Shown here piece by piece: positions 15,419 through 24,469 of a stretch of 53,442 bases of DNA. Positions within the stretch are counted from its first letter, which is position 1. Each line of letters opens with the position of its first letter. The DNA is from a bacterium. GTDB lineage: Bacteria > Auribacterota > JABMQX01. The stretch is taken from assembly GCA_030691545.1 (NCBI GenBank), contig JAUYEE010000015.1, positions 1 through 53,442 of the forward strand. The letters run 5' to 3'. The translations under genes were made by a program, and so were the position numbers. Below the pieces are notes generated by a model that had not been told where the DNA came from, did not search any database, and saw only the letters and a list, made by a program, of their open reading frames with translations.

Positions 15419-16852
15419 CTACGAGGAGGGGCGGTGAATCCCGTGTTTTCTCATAAGAGCGTGGAAATTCGGTCGCTGGATGCCGGTTTCCTGGGCGGCT
15501 TTGGTGATATTCCAGTCGTTTCGCTCGATAGCGTCAAGAACAAAAGCCCTCTCGAGATCGTCAACGGCGGCATCTCGAAGGCGCCTTTTGACTTCCTTAA
15601 GCTCTTCGTTGGTGCGCGGTACGGGGATATGGCCAGGGCAGGCAGTAACGTTTCGCATCCGCTCCGGCAGGTCATCCGGCTGGATCATCTGGCCTTCGGC
15701 GGTGATGACGAGTCTCTCGACGGTGTTCTTCAGTTCCCGGACATTTCCCGGCCAGGAAGCGTTGACAAGGAGGTTCATCGCTTCCGGGGCGAAGCCCCTG
15801 ATCTTTTTTCCGGTTTCTTCGCACTTCTGTCTGAGGAAATGCCACGCGAGAGTCGGAATGTCCTCTTTTCTTTCCCGCAGGGGGGGCAAGGTGATTGGGA
15901 AGACGTTGATGCGGTAAAAAAGGTCCTCGCGGAAGGTCCCTTCGCCGCTCATCTCTTCGAGGTTTCGATTCGTGGCGGCGACGAGACGCACGTCAGCCTT
16001 TTTCAGTTCTGTCCCGCCGACTGGCTTAAACTCGCCCTGCTCGAGAACTCGCAGGAGCTTCCCCTGGGTCTCAGGGCTAATGTTGCCGATCTCGTCAAGG
16101 AAAAGCGTTCCCCCATCGGCAAGTTCAAAAAGCCCCGGCTTGGTGGTTGTGGCCCCAGTGAAGGAACCTTTGACGTGGCCGAACAGCTCGCTCTCTAAGA
16201 GCGTCGGGGCCAGCGCGCTGCAATCGGCTGGGAGGAACTGCTTGTGCTTTCGCAAAGAATTGAAATGTACCGCCCTTGCCAGAAGTTCTTTGCCGGTTCC
16301 ACTTTCACCATAGATCAAGACGGTAGTATTCGTAGGGGCGACTTTCCGGACGAGCGTGTAAACCTCCTGCATGGCTTTGCTCTGGCCGACAATGTTCTCA
16401 AACCCGAACTTCTTGTCAAGTTTTTCCTTCAGACCGCGGTTTTCCTCAACGAGCCTTCTCTTGTCCATGGCCTTGTTGACGACGACGGACAGTTCATCGG
16501 GAGTGAAAGGTTTGGGGAGATAGTCAGTCGCCCCAACTTTCATGGCTTTCACCACGCTGGACACGGCCGAGTAGCCGGTGATGACAATGACCTCGACGTC
16601 GGGCTGCTTTTCTTTGATCCGCTGGAGAACCTGCATGCCGTCCACGTCGGGCATCTTCAGGTCAACGATGACAACATCGAACTCCCCGGAGGAGCCTTTC
16701 TCGATTCCCTCGCGGCCGCTCTCGGTGGTGGTGAGGGCGTATCCCTCCGGGGCGAGGACTCTCACGCAACTCCGGCAGATGACAGGTTCGTCGTCCACGA
16801 CCAGGATTTTTCCGATGGGTTTACTCGGCGAGATTTCTGGTGAACGGCTCAT
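15419..16852 (-). CDS. NtrC-family sigma-54-dependent response regulator
   Basis: 477 aa. Receiver (residues 14-130; DDE at 20-22, D64 in VDLKMPDVDG, K in LPKPFTP). AAA+ domain (~150-385): IVGQSKAM, Walker [17 protein letters not shown], sigma-54-contact loop GSFTGA, Walker B TLFLDEIG, arginine finger region [25 protein letters not shown]-terminal Fis-type helix-turn-helix (ITKAAQETGIQRPNFHALMRKHGI). The contact loop is GSFTGA instead of GAFTGA. Helix 1 has the C-x2-C (VICRSCVRVL) shared with the two regulators downstream. The start ATG overlaps the kinase stop by 4 nt (ATGA), so the kinase at 16849-18855 is its cognate partner. Confidence 0.95.
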   Translation of the reverse strand: MSRSPEISPSKPIGKILVVDDEPVICRSCVRVLAPEGYALTTTESGREGIEKGSSGEFDVVIVDLKMPDVDGMQVLQRIKEKQPDVEVIVITGYSAVSSVVKAMKVGATDYLPKPFTPDELSVVVNKAMDKRRLVEENRGLKEKLDKKFGFENIVGQSKAMQEVYTLVRKVAPTNTTVLIYGESGTGKELLARAVHFNSLRKHKQFLPADCSALAPTLLESELFGHVKGSFTGATTTKPGLFELADGGTLFLDEIGNISPETQGKLLRVLEQGEFKPVGGTELKKADVRLVAATNRNLEEMSGEGTFREDLFYRINVFPITLPPLRERKEDIPTLAWHFLRQKCEETGKKIRGFAPEAMNLLVNASWPGNVRELKNTVERLVITAEGQMIQPDDLPERMRNVTACPGHIPVPRTNEELKEVKRRLRDAAVDDLERAFVLDAIERNDWNITKAAQETGIQRPNFHALMRKHGIHRPSS

Positions 16853-18855
16853 TTACTCACACTCCGTGGCAATCGAACGGTGAACGTTGTCCCCTTTCCC
16901 ACTTCGCTCTCCACATCAATGGTCCCTTCATGGCGTTGAATGATGCCGTAGGTAACCGCCAGGCCGAGTCCGGTACCAACTCCGGCCTCTTTTGTCGTGA
17001 AGAATGGGTCGAAAATCTTACTGAGGTTCTCTTCGGGAATGCCCGTGCCAGTGTCAGTCACTTCGGCCCGCACGTAGTTCGGGTCGGAGTCGGGACCCGT
17101 CCGGATGGTAATGGAGCCTCCGTCTGGCATAGCCTCAGCGGCGTTCAGGGCGAGATTCGTGAAAACCTGCTGCATTTCGTTGGCGTCCATCGGGACAGCC
17201 GGGAGGTTCCCGTCCAGCTCCGTGCGGATCTGGATGTTCTGAAATGAGACCTGGTTCTGGATGAGGGAAATGGTGTCGCGGATGACCTTGTTGAGGTCCG
17301 AAGGCTTGCGTTCGGACTTGGTCTCCCGCGCGAAGTCAAGGAGTTCCTTGACGATTTTCCGGCAACGGGTGGTTTCCCGAACGATGACCTCCAGGTCCTC
17401 GTAGTCCGGTGTGTCGGGCGGGGTTTTCCGCAAGAGGAGGTGGCTGAACGTCAGCACGCCGGTCAGAGGATTGTTAATCTCGTGGGCGACGCCCGCGGCG
17501 AGGCGACCGAGAGAAGCTAACTTCTCGGACTGGCTGAGTCTGCGATGCATGTACTCGCGAAGCTGTCGGTCTCTTTCGTCGAGCGATTCGGCCATCATGT
17601 TGAAGGTCTCGCACAGTTCCCCGATTTCGTCGGACCCGTGCACCGTAACCTTGTGCGAAAGGTCTCCTTTCGCCAGCGCATGGGATGCATCAACCAGCCG
17701 CTTTATCGGACGAAGAATCCCGGAGGATAGAACGTATGAGACTCCCAATGCGCCCGTCATCCCCGCTAAAGCAATCGCGAGAAAAATGAAGAGCGTCTGC
17801 TTCTTCAGGTCCACAAATTCCTGCTCCAGAAGCCCGACGTACAGGATTCCAATTACGTTATTGTCAATGTCGCGAATCGGCTCGTAGGCGGTGATGTACC
17901 AGTCTTTCACTACGAATGCCCTGTCTATCCACGGCCTCCCCTCACCAAGCACCCGCTCGTTCACCTCCTGCGAAAGTCGTGTTCCAATGGCCCTGTTGTC
18001 ATCTTCGTCTAACACATTTGTCGAAATCCGCAGGTCTCCCTGGAAAATCGTCGCCGTCCCCATGTCTTTCCCCTTGTACTTCTCGCCCCGATAGACAATG
18101 CTCTTGACCCTATCCACGATGGCTTCCCCGGAGGCCTTGACAACCTCCGGCTCAAAATCTCTGTTGAGCAAATGTCCACCGTAAAGTACCCCGAGCAGCT
18201 CACCGCTCTCACGGACAAGCGGCGCCGCACACTTTATCATCATCCCCGACGTCTCTTCCTTCTTCACAGTGGGCTCCGCATGGGGGGTGTATCGGATCTG
18301 GATTCTTGCGCGTTCCGCAAGCTCCTCCGATTCCTTCAGAAGCTGCTCCCGGGACATGATCTGCGTCCCGCACACAACCTCTCCCGTACTCAGCACCTTC
18401 CCAACCATCTGGTCGCCCGCTTGCGAATCCCCGACGGATTTCGGATTCCTCGCCCTCGCCACGACAACCCCTTTCTCGTCAGTGAAGGTGAGAATGTCCA
18501 GCCCCTCCATCTCCCTGACTCTCTCCAGTTCCGACGTTAACTTCCCCCAGTCCTTCGCCACAGCGGCGTCCCGAAGGTAGTATCGCGTGGAGGCGTGCCG
18601 CACGGCGCTCTGCACGTCGTGCACCCGCTGCTTGTAAACCTCCCAGGCCGAATTGATGTCCATCCGAACCTTGTTCTGCGCCTGGCTGACGATGCGCTCG
18701 CCGATCAGCCAGACGCCTACGACCGCCGCTACGATTCCTGTGATGAGCACCACCACTAAGAAATGGAGTATCAAACGCGTCCTAAAGAACATGGGCAGCC
18801 TCTCTGCTTTGTGGTCACGAAACCCCTCTGCACTGATTCGGGGTGTGTACTTCAT
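16849..18855 (-). CDS. Sensor histidine kinase (cache, HAMP, HisKA, HATPase)
   Basis: 668 aa. Transmembrane helix 1 at ~28-50, a large extracytoplasmic sensor (~55-345) of the single/double-cache type ([56 protein letters not shown]), transmembrane helix 2 at ~355-378, HAMP ([19 protein letters not shown]), HisKA with H-box [12 protein letters not shown], then N, D and G boxes ([31 protein letters not shown]). Senses an extracellular small ligand and phosphorylates the NtrC-type regulator it overlaps by 4 nt. Start at 18855 has a poor ribosome binding site; an ATG at 18792 has AGAGG and still keeps the first helix. Confidence 0.93.
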   Translation of the reverse strand: MKYTPRISAEGFRDHKAERLPMFFRTRLILHFLVVVLITGIVAAVVGVWLIGERIVSQAQNKVRMDINSAWEVYKQRVHDVQSAVRHASTRYYLRDAAVAKDWGKLTSELERVREMEGLDILTFTDEKGVVVARARNPKSVGDSQAGDQMVGKVLSTGEVVCGTQIMSREQLLKESEELAERARIQIRYTPHAEPTVKKEETSGMMIKCAAPLVRESGELLGVLYGGHLLNRDFEPEVVKASGEAIVDRVKSIVYRGEKYKGKDMGTATIFQGDLRISTNVLDEDDNRAIGTRLSQEVNERVLGEGRPWIDRAFVVKDWYITAYEPIRDIDNNVIGILYVGLLEQEFVDLKKQTLFIFLAIALAGMTGALGVSYVLSSGILRPIKRLVDASHALAKGDLSHKVTVHGSDEIGELCETFNMMAESLDERDRQLREYMHRRLSQSEKLASLGRLAAGVAHEINNPLTGVLTFSHLLLRKTPPDTPDYEDLEVIVRETTRCRKIVKELLDFARETKSERKPSDLNKVIRDTISLIQNQVSFQNIQIRTELDGNLPAVPMDANEMQQVFTNLALNAAEAMPDGGSITIRTGPDSDPNYVRAEVTDTGTGIPEENLSKIFDPFFTTKEAGVGTGLGLAVTYGIIQRHEGTIDVESEVGKGTTFTVRLPRSVSK

Positions 18856-19243
18856 TTATACTTCGCCTTTTGCCCGGCGTCAAGAAGAAGGAAATCCCGG
18901 GGTGCGGCTACGTGATGGTGGCAAGAGACAATGCGGACGGCGAGCGGTTGGTAGCTTTGCGGGAAGAGCGGATGGAGTGCGACAGCGGCGAGGGGCGCAA
19001 GGCATCCCCGCGGGACTTGTACCTGTCAGCGCGGCTTCTGCTTGTCAACCCCTTTCAACCGCATCAGCGCCCATTCTATTAGCCGCCTCGGGGAACCCCT
19101 CCCGGGGAGCTGGTGAGCCGCCCAGCACCCCACTCACAATCTCCCCGACTGATCGCTCATCTCTAAACATGCGTGCCAGACCCAATACGTCTTTACCGGA
19201 CAGTTACCGTTAGGCGCAGAAACAATTTCACGAGTACTCTACA
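18856..19243. other. 388-bp gap upstream of the kinase operon
   Basis: Holds the presumed promoter of the kinase operon on the minus strand. One end-motif of the GGTGYGGCTACG repeat family lies at 18899-18913 without a partner. A TGGCACG-like half of a sigma-54 site (minus strand near 19170) lacks a -12 element and was not accepted. No gene seen. Confidence 0.4.
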
Positions 19244-20479
19244 TCAGCTCCTCATTTGGGTCTGACGCTTGGCAACCATAAGCAGCAGGGGCAGGGACAG
19301 CAACTGAACACCGACCGAGAAGGCGATGAGTGCCGGAAGCGATAGATCATACAGTATTCCCATGAGGGCGCTTCCCAGGAACCAGGCCAAACCATAACCG
19401 GTGTTGAAGATCCCATAAGCTGTGCCGCGGCGCTGCCGGGTTGCCATGCCGGCTACGGCTGCCCGCATGATCGACTCCTGGGCGCCCATACCGATGCCCC
19501 AGAGCCCCATGCCAAGCAGCGCCCCATAAAAGTCACCCAGAAAGACCAGAGGAGCAAACAGCGCCGACAGGACCGTTGCCAGCAGGAGCACCCGAAATCC
19601 CAGACGGTCGAAAAGCCGGCCGAAGACAAGCGCAGAGATCGCATCCGCGCCCATGGCGACGGCATACAAGGTAGGAATCCAGACCTCAGACACGACCCCT
19701 GCCCGACCAAAGTGGAACGCAATGAGTGGAAAGTCGGCGAAACCGGCAGCAATCAACGCAACCCCTGCCAAATAGAGCCAGAACAAGCGGCTCATCCCCT
19801 GAATGTGCAGCGTAGAGGTCTGCATCTCCAGATCTTGCGGGCGTGGGTAGAGCTGACGCGCGGCGACAAGCACACCCAGGGCCACCAATGCGGGCACGAG
19901 AAGTATGGCGAACCCAGTACGGTAACCCCCACCGACGTAGAGCACGGCCGCCACAACGAGCGGCCCCAGCACTGCCCCCACCTGATCGAGCGCCTCGTGC
20001 AGGCCGAACCCCCAGCCTCGCCCCATGCTGCCCGTAGCATGGGAGAGCATCGCATCGCGCGCCGGGGTGCGAAGCGCCTTACCTATCCGCTCCAGAATGA
20101 TCAGAGCGGCAGCCAGTTCCCACCGTCCTGCCAGGGCAAGCAGCGGCACAGCCAGGAGATTGAGGGTGTACCCGGCAATGGTAATCGCCCAGTAGCGTCC
20201 GGTGCGGTCGCTGAGGTATCCCGACACGAGGCGAAAAGCATAACCGACCAGTTCCCCCCACCCGGCCACGATCCCGACAGCGGTAGCGCTCGCCCCCAAA
20301 ATCCCAAGATAGCGGCCGACGGCACTTCGGGCCCCCTCGTATGTCAAATCGGCAAATAGGCTGACGACGCCGAGAAGAACTACGAATTTCAGAGCACTAC
20401 GCGGATGCCCAAGAGCCGAAGGCGGCCGCAAGGCATCCTCCGGCAGTTTGTGCCTGTCAGCGGGGCTTCTCCTTCTCAT
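19244..20479 (-). CDS. MFS transporter
   Basis: 411 aa from the ATG at 20479 (AAGGA 8 nt upstream). Twelve hydrophobic segments. The MFS signature loop between helices 2 and 3 is SGYLSDRTGRYW, with a second at the start of the C-half, FGRLFDRLGFRV. GYAFRLVSGYL and ERIGKALRTPARDAMLSHA resemble the small MFS group with R-G-R-x-x-R-x-P-x-R-D at helix 4-5. The start overlaps the unknown gene upstream by 23 nt, and both lie downstream of enolase and the fluoride-riboswitch antiporter on the same strand. It may therefore belong to the fluoride operon; that assignment rests on position only. Confidence 0.88.
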   Translation of the reverse strand: MRRRSPADRHKLPEDALRPPSALGHPRSALKFVVLLGVVSLFADLTYEGARSAVGRYLGILGASATAVGIVAGWGELVGYAFRLVSGYLSDRTGRYWAITIAGYTLNLLAVPLLALAGRWELAAALIILERIGKALRTPARDAMLSHATGSMGRGWGFGLHEALDQVGAVLGPLVVAAVLYVGGGYRTGFAILLVPALVALGVLVAARQLYPRPQDLEMQTSTLHIQGMSRLFWLYLAGVALIAAGFADFPLIAFHFGRAGVVSEVWIPTLYAVAMGADAISALVFGRLFDRLGFRVLLLATVLSALFAPLVFLGDFYGALLGMGLWGIGMGAQESIMRAAVAGMATRQRRGTAYGIFNTGYGLAWFLGSALMGILYDLSLPALIAFSVGVQLLSLPLLLMVAKRQTQMRS

Positions 20480-20975
20480 CGCAAGTCCTTGCCTTCCCTG
20501 TGTCCGCCGTCCTGGATGCTTGTGGCATTCCCTGGTGTTCTGGGGTGCGACGCGCAATCGAGGAGATCTCATCCACATGCTCGATCAACAGTTTCACTTT
20601 CGGATCCAGGTAGGCGGCCAAATGAGGCGATACCTCTCCGTATCGGTTGAGCTGCTTGGACTCCAATTGGACAAGAAATTCCCAGAACCAATCGCATTGG
20701 GATCCGATGAGCTTTGTTACGCTTGCTTCTTGCTGCTTGAGCCCGAGCTCTTCTCGCATCTCCGCGAGAGTAGCGCACGCGGCGGCAATCTGTGCGAGTA
20801 TCGCCTGTTTTTGATCTTCATCCAGGTCGTCCCGTTCCTCGTAAAGCGGCCCTTTTGCGGTTCCCCCCCTCGCCCATCGCTCGAAGCGGCAGAGCCTCTC
20901 GTCCAGCAGTCCCAGCGTGGTGGAGATAATACGGCGATGATTGTCGCTGACGGCATTGGCCTTTGGTCGTCGCAT
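20457..20975 (-). CDS. Unknown all-helical protein in the fluoride-associated operon
   Basis: 172 aa from the ATG at 20975 (GAGAGG 8 nt upstream); an alternative TTG is at 20993. Not recognised. No signal peptide or membrane helix. Sequence is helical and charged: a helix with RRIISTTLGLLDERLCRFERW, an acidic hinge (YEERDDLDEDQ), helices AILAQIAAACATLAEMREEL and WFWEFLVQLESKQLNRYG, and a final helix LLIEHVDEISSIARRTPEH. Cytoplasmic by appearance. Its stop lies 22 bp inside the MFS gene, so the two are translationally coupled. It follows enolase by about 250 nt that contain a dispersed palindrome. Confidence 0.7.
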   Translation of the reverse strand: MRRPKANAVSDNHRRIISTTLGLLDERLCRFERWARGGTAKGPLYEERDDLDEDQKQAILAQIAAACATLAEMREELGLKQQEASVTKLIGSQCDWFWEFLVQLESKQLNRYGEVSPHLAAYLDPKVKLLIEHVDEISSIARRTPEHQGMPQASRTADTGKARTCDEKEKPR

Positions 20976-21073
20976 CGCAGGCCTCTCAATCAAGGAGTTC
21001 TGGTGGCATCCGCGCGCTTGTCGCCATTGCGCCTATGCTCACGACGGCGGAGAGAACGGCCTCGGAGACTCCA

Positions 21074-21149
21074 ACCACTAAGACACGAAGACACAAAGGG
21101 GTAAGGAGCCGGGGCAGCAGTTTTCTTTCTGTCTTGGTGCCTTTGTGGT
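21074..21149. repeat. Dispersed palindrome, second copy (ACCACxAAGxCAC family)
   Basis: The left arm ACCACTAAGACACGAAGACA and the reverse of the right arm ACCACAAAGGCACCAAGACA agree at most positions. The first copy is at 6779-6855. It sits between enolase and the unknown gene and could act as a hairpin that trims downstream expression. Confidence 0.7.
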
Positions 21150-21225
21150 GCACCCTCCCTTGGGCCGCGCTCGCTACGTGAAACCTACTTTGGGGCAGAA
21201 GGAGCTCCATCGCCGGGGGTATTCC

Positions 21226-22506
21226 TCAAGCTCTCGCCAACGGGTTGGTGAAAACCGCCGCCTTTCCCAACTCCACCTCGATCTCCAGCAGCCGATTGTA
21301 CTTGGCGACCCTCTCACTGCGGCAGGCCGAGCCGGTCTTGATCTGTCCGCCGCCCATTGCCACTGCGAAGTCGGCCATGAAGGTGTCCTCGGTCTCGCCG
21401 GAGCGATGGGATATGACATAGCCCCAGCCAGCCTTGCGACACATCTCGATGGCCTCGATGGTCTCCGTGACGGTGCCGATCTGGTTAAGCTTGATCAGGA
21501 CAGCATTGGTGGACCGCTCGGCGATGCCACGGGCGATGAATTTTGTGTTCGTGACATACAGGTCGTCACCGACAATCTGCACCTTATCGCCCAACTCGGC
21601 CGTGTGGGCCTTGAAACCGTCCCAGTCGTTCTCGGCCAAGCCGTCCTCGATGGAGACGATGGGATACTTGGCGACCCACTGCTTGTAGAGCTGAGTCATC
21701 TCCGCATTGGTCTTCTTACCCTGGCCAGACTTGACGAGGACGTAGGCGCCGTCCTCGAAGAAGGAACTGGCGGCCGGGTCCAGGGCGATGGCCACATCCT
21801 TGCCGGGTTGGTAACCGGCGGCCTTGACAGCTTCGACGATCACCTCGCACGCCTCCTCGTTGCTTTTGAGATTGGGAGCAAAACCGCCCTCGTCCCCGAC
21901 GCTGGTGGTGTACCCTTTCCTAGCGAGGATCCTCTTGAGAGCATGGAATGTCTCGGCCCCATACCGCAAGGCCTCGGCGAAGCTCGGGGCGCCAATGGAC
22001 ATAACCATAAACTCCTGAAGGTCCACGCTGTTGTCGGCGTGTTTGCCGCCGTTGAGGATGTTGAACATCGGCACGGGTAAACGCACTGCCCCGACCCCAC
22101 CCAGGTAGGAGTACAGGGGGAGGCCTGCCGCCCCCGCGGCTGTCCGCGCCACCGCCATCGAGACGCCCAGGATTGCATTGGCCCCCAGCTTGCCTTTGTT
22201 GGGCGTGCCGTCCAGTTCGATCATCAGTCGGTCGATTTCGCCCTGCCGGGATGGGTCCATGCCGATAACCCTGGGCGCAATAATCTCGTTGACATTCCTG
22301 ACCGCCATCAAGACGCCCTTGGCGCCGTACCGTTTCTTGTCGCCGTCGCGCAGTTCAACCGCCTCGTTTTCGCCCGTCGAGGCGCCGGACGGCACTGACG
22401 CGGACGCCGTCAAACCGTTCGTGAGCGTGCAGAATACCCGCACCGTGGGGTTGCCGCGAGAATCCAGAATCTCCATTGCCCGAATGAATTTGACCACTGC
22501 TTCCAT
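21226..22506 (-). CDS. eno: Enolase
   Basis: Phosphopyruvate hydratase: interconverts 2-phosphoglycerate and PEP with two Mg2+. 426 aa, normal length, ATG at 22506 with AAAGGAACAGGAA. Landmarks in order: [11 protein letters not shown] (11-21), [111 protein letters not shown] and [19 protein letters not shown]. All catalytic positions (E, K, H, D/E metal ligands) are in place. The usual GAPxR before SER/SDR is here GSACR. Lies downstream of a fluoride riboswitch and antiporter. Enolase is the classical fluoride/phosphate-inhibited glycolytic enzyme, so an inducible copy fits fluoride tolerance. Confidence 0.97.
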   Translation of the reverse strand: MEAVVKFIRAMEILDSRGNPTVRVFCTLTNGLTASASVPSGASTGENEAVELRDGDKKRYGAKGVLMAVRNVNEIIAPRVIGMDPSRQGEIDRLMIELDGTPNKGKLGANAILGVSMAVARTAAGAAGLPLYSYLGGVGAVRLPVPMFNILNGGKHADNSVDLQEFMVMSIGAPSFAEALRYGAETFHALKRILARKGYTTSVGDEGGFAPNLKSNEEACEVIVEAVKAAGYQPGKDVAIALDPAASSFFEDGAYVLVKSGQGKKTNAEMTQLYKQWVAKYPIVSIEDGLAENDWDGFKAHTAELGDKVQIVGDDLYVTNTKFIARGIAERSTNAVLIKLNQIGTVTETIEAIEMCRKAGWGYVISHRSGETEDTFMADFAVAMGGGQIKTGSACRSERVAKYNRLLEIEVELGKAAVFTNPLARA

Positions 22507-22696
22507 TTCCTGTTCCTTTCTCTTTTGGGTTCCGGAATGCAGCTTGCTTGCCAAGTCCCATGCGTCGCGGGCACCTCACACCACCGCATCCGCGCCGCGA
22601 AGCAATTCCCTGGCGGGTTCTTGAGTCCCGATCCTGCCGATGGCTGCGCCCGTCAGCTTCATCATGCGCCCGTCCTTGCGGCCGTTACCGACGGCG

Positions 22697-23902
22697 TCAT
22701 CCCTCTTCGCTCGAGCATTTTTCTCCAGGCATTGCCTGTACAAGCTTGCCCGGCTCCGGCAAGAGATGCCGGGGAAGAAAAGCGAGGCCGGCGATGAGAG
22801 TGGGAACGACAGCGCTCGTAATGACCACGGCCACCAGGAAGGAATATTGTTCCTGGGTCACGATGTTATGGGAAAGCCCATAGAGGGCTGATATCGTGCC
22901 AAATGTCAGTCCTGTGGACATCATCAAGGTGTAATACCAACGCTCATCGCGTTGGCGGCGGAACAGCCCGATGAATGGATGTAGCCCGAAGATTTTCGAT
23001 AGCACCTTGCCTCCCACCAATGCCAAGAAAACTGTCGGCGCAGACACCAGCGCCGGCAAAGAAACGAAGGTTCCTGCGCGAATGAAATAGAAGGGGGTGA
23101 GAAAACCGAGGGCCAATGTTCGAAGCCGCCGAATCCAGAAGGTATCCCCATTCGAGAATTCGGCAAGTACCATACCGACAAGATAAGCGGGAAGAACCGC
23201 TTCGCTACCCGACCAAAGCGCCAGGGCGCCCAAGCCGAAGAGCGATAAGATCAACCATTTCGTCCTGATCGCGGCTGTACGATAGGCATAGATCTGGGTC
23301 AGCCAGCGGGTCATAAACGGCAGCATCGCCAAAACAAGAGTGGTCACGGCAATGAATATGAGAGTCTTGTATGTGAATGGCGCAAACAATAAACCCAGCG
23401 CGATGACGGTCCCAAGATCATTGATGAAGCAAGCTCCCAGAATGCCTTTGCCGAATTCGGTCTTGTTGAAGCCGGTTTCCAGCATTACCGCGTACACAAC
23501 CGCCATTGAGGTGGTGGACAGCGCCACTCCACAAAGTAAGCTGGCACGGAGACCCCAACCCAACGCATAATGTGCGATTGCCGTGCAGCCGAGAAAGGGC
23601 GCGAAGAAACCGACTAAGCCGACGACGGTGACCTCTTTCAACTTCCTTCGAATCACCTTGGCTTCAAGTTCGGCGCCTGCCAGGAAAGTCAGCAACACGG
23701 CACCGGATGACGCCAGGAAACGCAGCCATTCCTGATTGGAACCCAAGTCTTCTGTCCTGCCGAGGCGAGCGGCCACGGCGGCGGTAACTACACCCACGCA
23801 GATTTCAACCAGCGCTATGGATATGCGCAGGTGATAGGCGATGATTGCAGAGATGACAGCCAATCCAAGCCAAAGGGAAGCCGTAGTGAAAATCTGTTCC
23901 AC
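22697..23902 (-). CDS. CPA2-type Na+/H+ (Kef-like) antiporter under fluoride-riboswitch control
   Basis: 401 aa from the GTG at 23902, with GGAGG 9 nt upstream. The upstream in-frame ATGs fall inside the riboswitch and are not used. About 12 hydrophobic segments of the sodium/hydrogen exchanger fold: FTTASLWLGLAVISAIIAYH at the N-terminus, LLTFLAGAELEAKVIRRK (the G-A/L-E-L family motif after helix 4), LSTTSMAVVYAVMLETG, KGILGACFINDLGTVIALG with the ion-binding N-D pair, and LGFLTPFYFIRAG. Ends in a short charged tail. Antiporters of this class are one of the recurrent gene types under fluoride riboswitches. It would exchange protons/Na+ or move fluoride indirectly. Gap to enolase is 190 nt, probably one transcript. 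Confidence 0.9.
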   Translation of the reverse strand: MEQIFTTASLWLGLAVISAIIAYHLRISIALVEICVGVVTAAVAARLGRTEDLGSNQEWLRFLASSGAVLLTFLAGAELEAKVIRRKLKEVTVVGLVGFFAPFLGCTAIAHYALGWGLRASLLCGVALSTTSMAVVYAVMLETGFNKTEFGKGILGACFINDLGTVIALGLLFAPFTYKTLIFIAVTTLVLAMLPFMTRWLTQIYAYRTAAIRTKWLILSLFGLGALALWSGSEAVLPAYLVGMVLAEFSNGDTFWIRRLRTLALGFLTPFYFIRAGTFVSLPALVSAPTVFLALVGGKVLSKIFGLHPFIGLFRRQRDERWYYTLMMSTGLTFGTISALYGLSHNIVTQEQYSFLVAVVITSAVVPTLIAGLAFLPRHLLPEPGKLVQAMPGEKCSSEEG

Positions 23903-23949
23903 GATAGAGTCCTCCTTTCCTGAAAGCTGCCGGGCCGTCTCGCAGGCAC

Positions 23950-23970
23950 AAAAAAACCGCTTTGCAGCGG
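23950..23970 (-). terminator. Intrinsic terminator of the fluoride riboswitch
   Basis: On the minus strand CCGCT-GCAA-AGCGG followed by seven T (23956-23950). It sits between the aptamer and the antiporter start codon (48 nt before it), the standard expression platform of a transcriptional ON switch. Another stem, TGGCGGC/GCCGCCA, lies between it and the aptamer. Confidence 0.88.
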
Positions 23971-24016
23971 ATTCTTGGCGGCATGGTAACGACCCCGCCG
24001 CCACAGAAACCTGCGC

Positions 24017-24068
24017 GGTAGGAGTCATCAGCCCGGCCCGGGCAGTTATCAGGGGGGACTCCATCCCC
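24017..24068 (-). promoter_or_regulatory. Fluoride riboswitch aptamer (crcB type)
   Basis: Minus-strand RNA shows all elements of the crcB motif. P1 is a GGGG/CCCC hairpin whose loop AUGGAGUC carries the pseudoknot strand GGAGUC (24062-24057). Next come a UGAUAA linker and a GCCC/GGGC hairpin (ACUGCCC ... GGGCUGAUG). Last is GACUCC (24026-24021), pairing perfectly with the P1 loop, followed by UACC. The order and conserved residues (GGxxAUGxxGxC, CUGCCC, GGGCUGAUG, CUxCUAC) match the known fluoride aptamer. A terminator follows at 23950-23970, so fluoride binding should permit transcription of the antiporter. Confidence 0.95.
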
Positions 24069-24081
24069 ATCTTGTTTGCAT

Positions 24082-24111
24082 ATCATACCGTTTCCTCGAT
24101 GCCGCTGTCAA
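24082..24111 (-). promoter_or_regulatory. Sigma-70 promoter of the fluoride operon
   Basis: Minus-strand TTGACA (24111-24106), 18-nt spacer, TATGAT (24087-24082). The predicted start near 24075 lies just before the first base-paired residues of the riboswitch, which fits very well. Confidence 0.85.
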
Positions 24112-24469
24112 TAGTCTTAATCGGGAGAAGTTTCCCCATTTTTGGGCCGGAAAAAACACCTTCACACTTGGCATTTTCGGTTTGTACCCCGCTACCAAAA
24201 GGTTACGGCGACGCCCTGGCCTTTTCTGGGGAAACTTCTGGACCGAAATCCCGCGGCCAACGCCTCACATCTCGCTGGTCGTGAATCCCTAACGAGGCGA
24301 CACCCCCCGCGGATATGGAACCCCAGCCCGCCCGCCAGGCTCAGGTTCCTTGCGAAGGGGTTTCCTATATGGTAAAGACGGTTTTCGGCGGGGCGGCTCC
24401 GCGCCTCGATTCCCCAGCTCCGCAGGCGCTGAGATGTTTTTCTGATTGCATTCCGAGGAGGCGACACCC
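24112..24469. other. 358-bp intergenic region between divergent operons
   Basis: Lies between the fluoride-operon promoter and the sulfatase-fold gene. The right part should hold the sulfatase promoter, but I see no convincing -35/-10 pair. No gene or repeat recognised. Confidence 0.4.

Noticed and set aside
19160..19190. TGGCACG half-site of a sigma-54 promoter (minus strand) upstream of the kinase operon
   Set aside because: The -12 element is TTTA instead of TTGC.
22576..22665. Small minus-strand frame (29 aa, starts MMKLTGAAIGR) with AAGGA upstream, between antiporter and enolase
   Set aside because: Too short and without family support to call a gene; could be a translated leader and is worth a look in ribosome profiling.
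24062..24070. In-frame ATGs upstream of the antiporter GTG as alternative starts
   Set aside because: They fall in the riboswitch aptamer and before a terminator; the GTG at 23902 has a good ribosome binding site and fits the first membrane helix.
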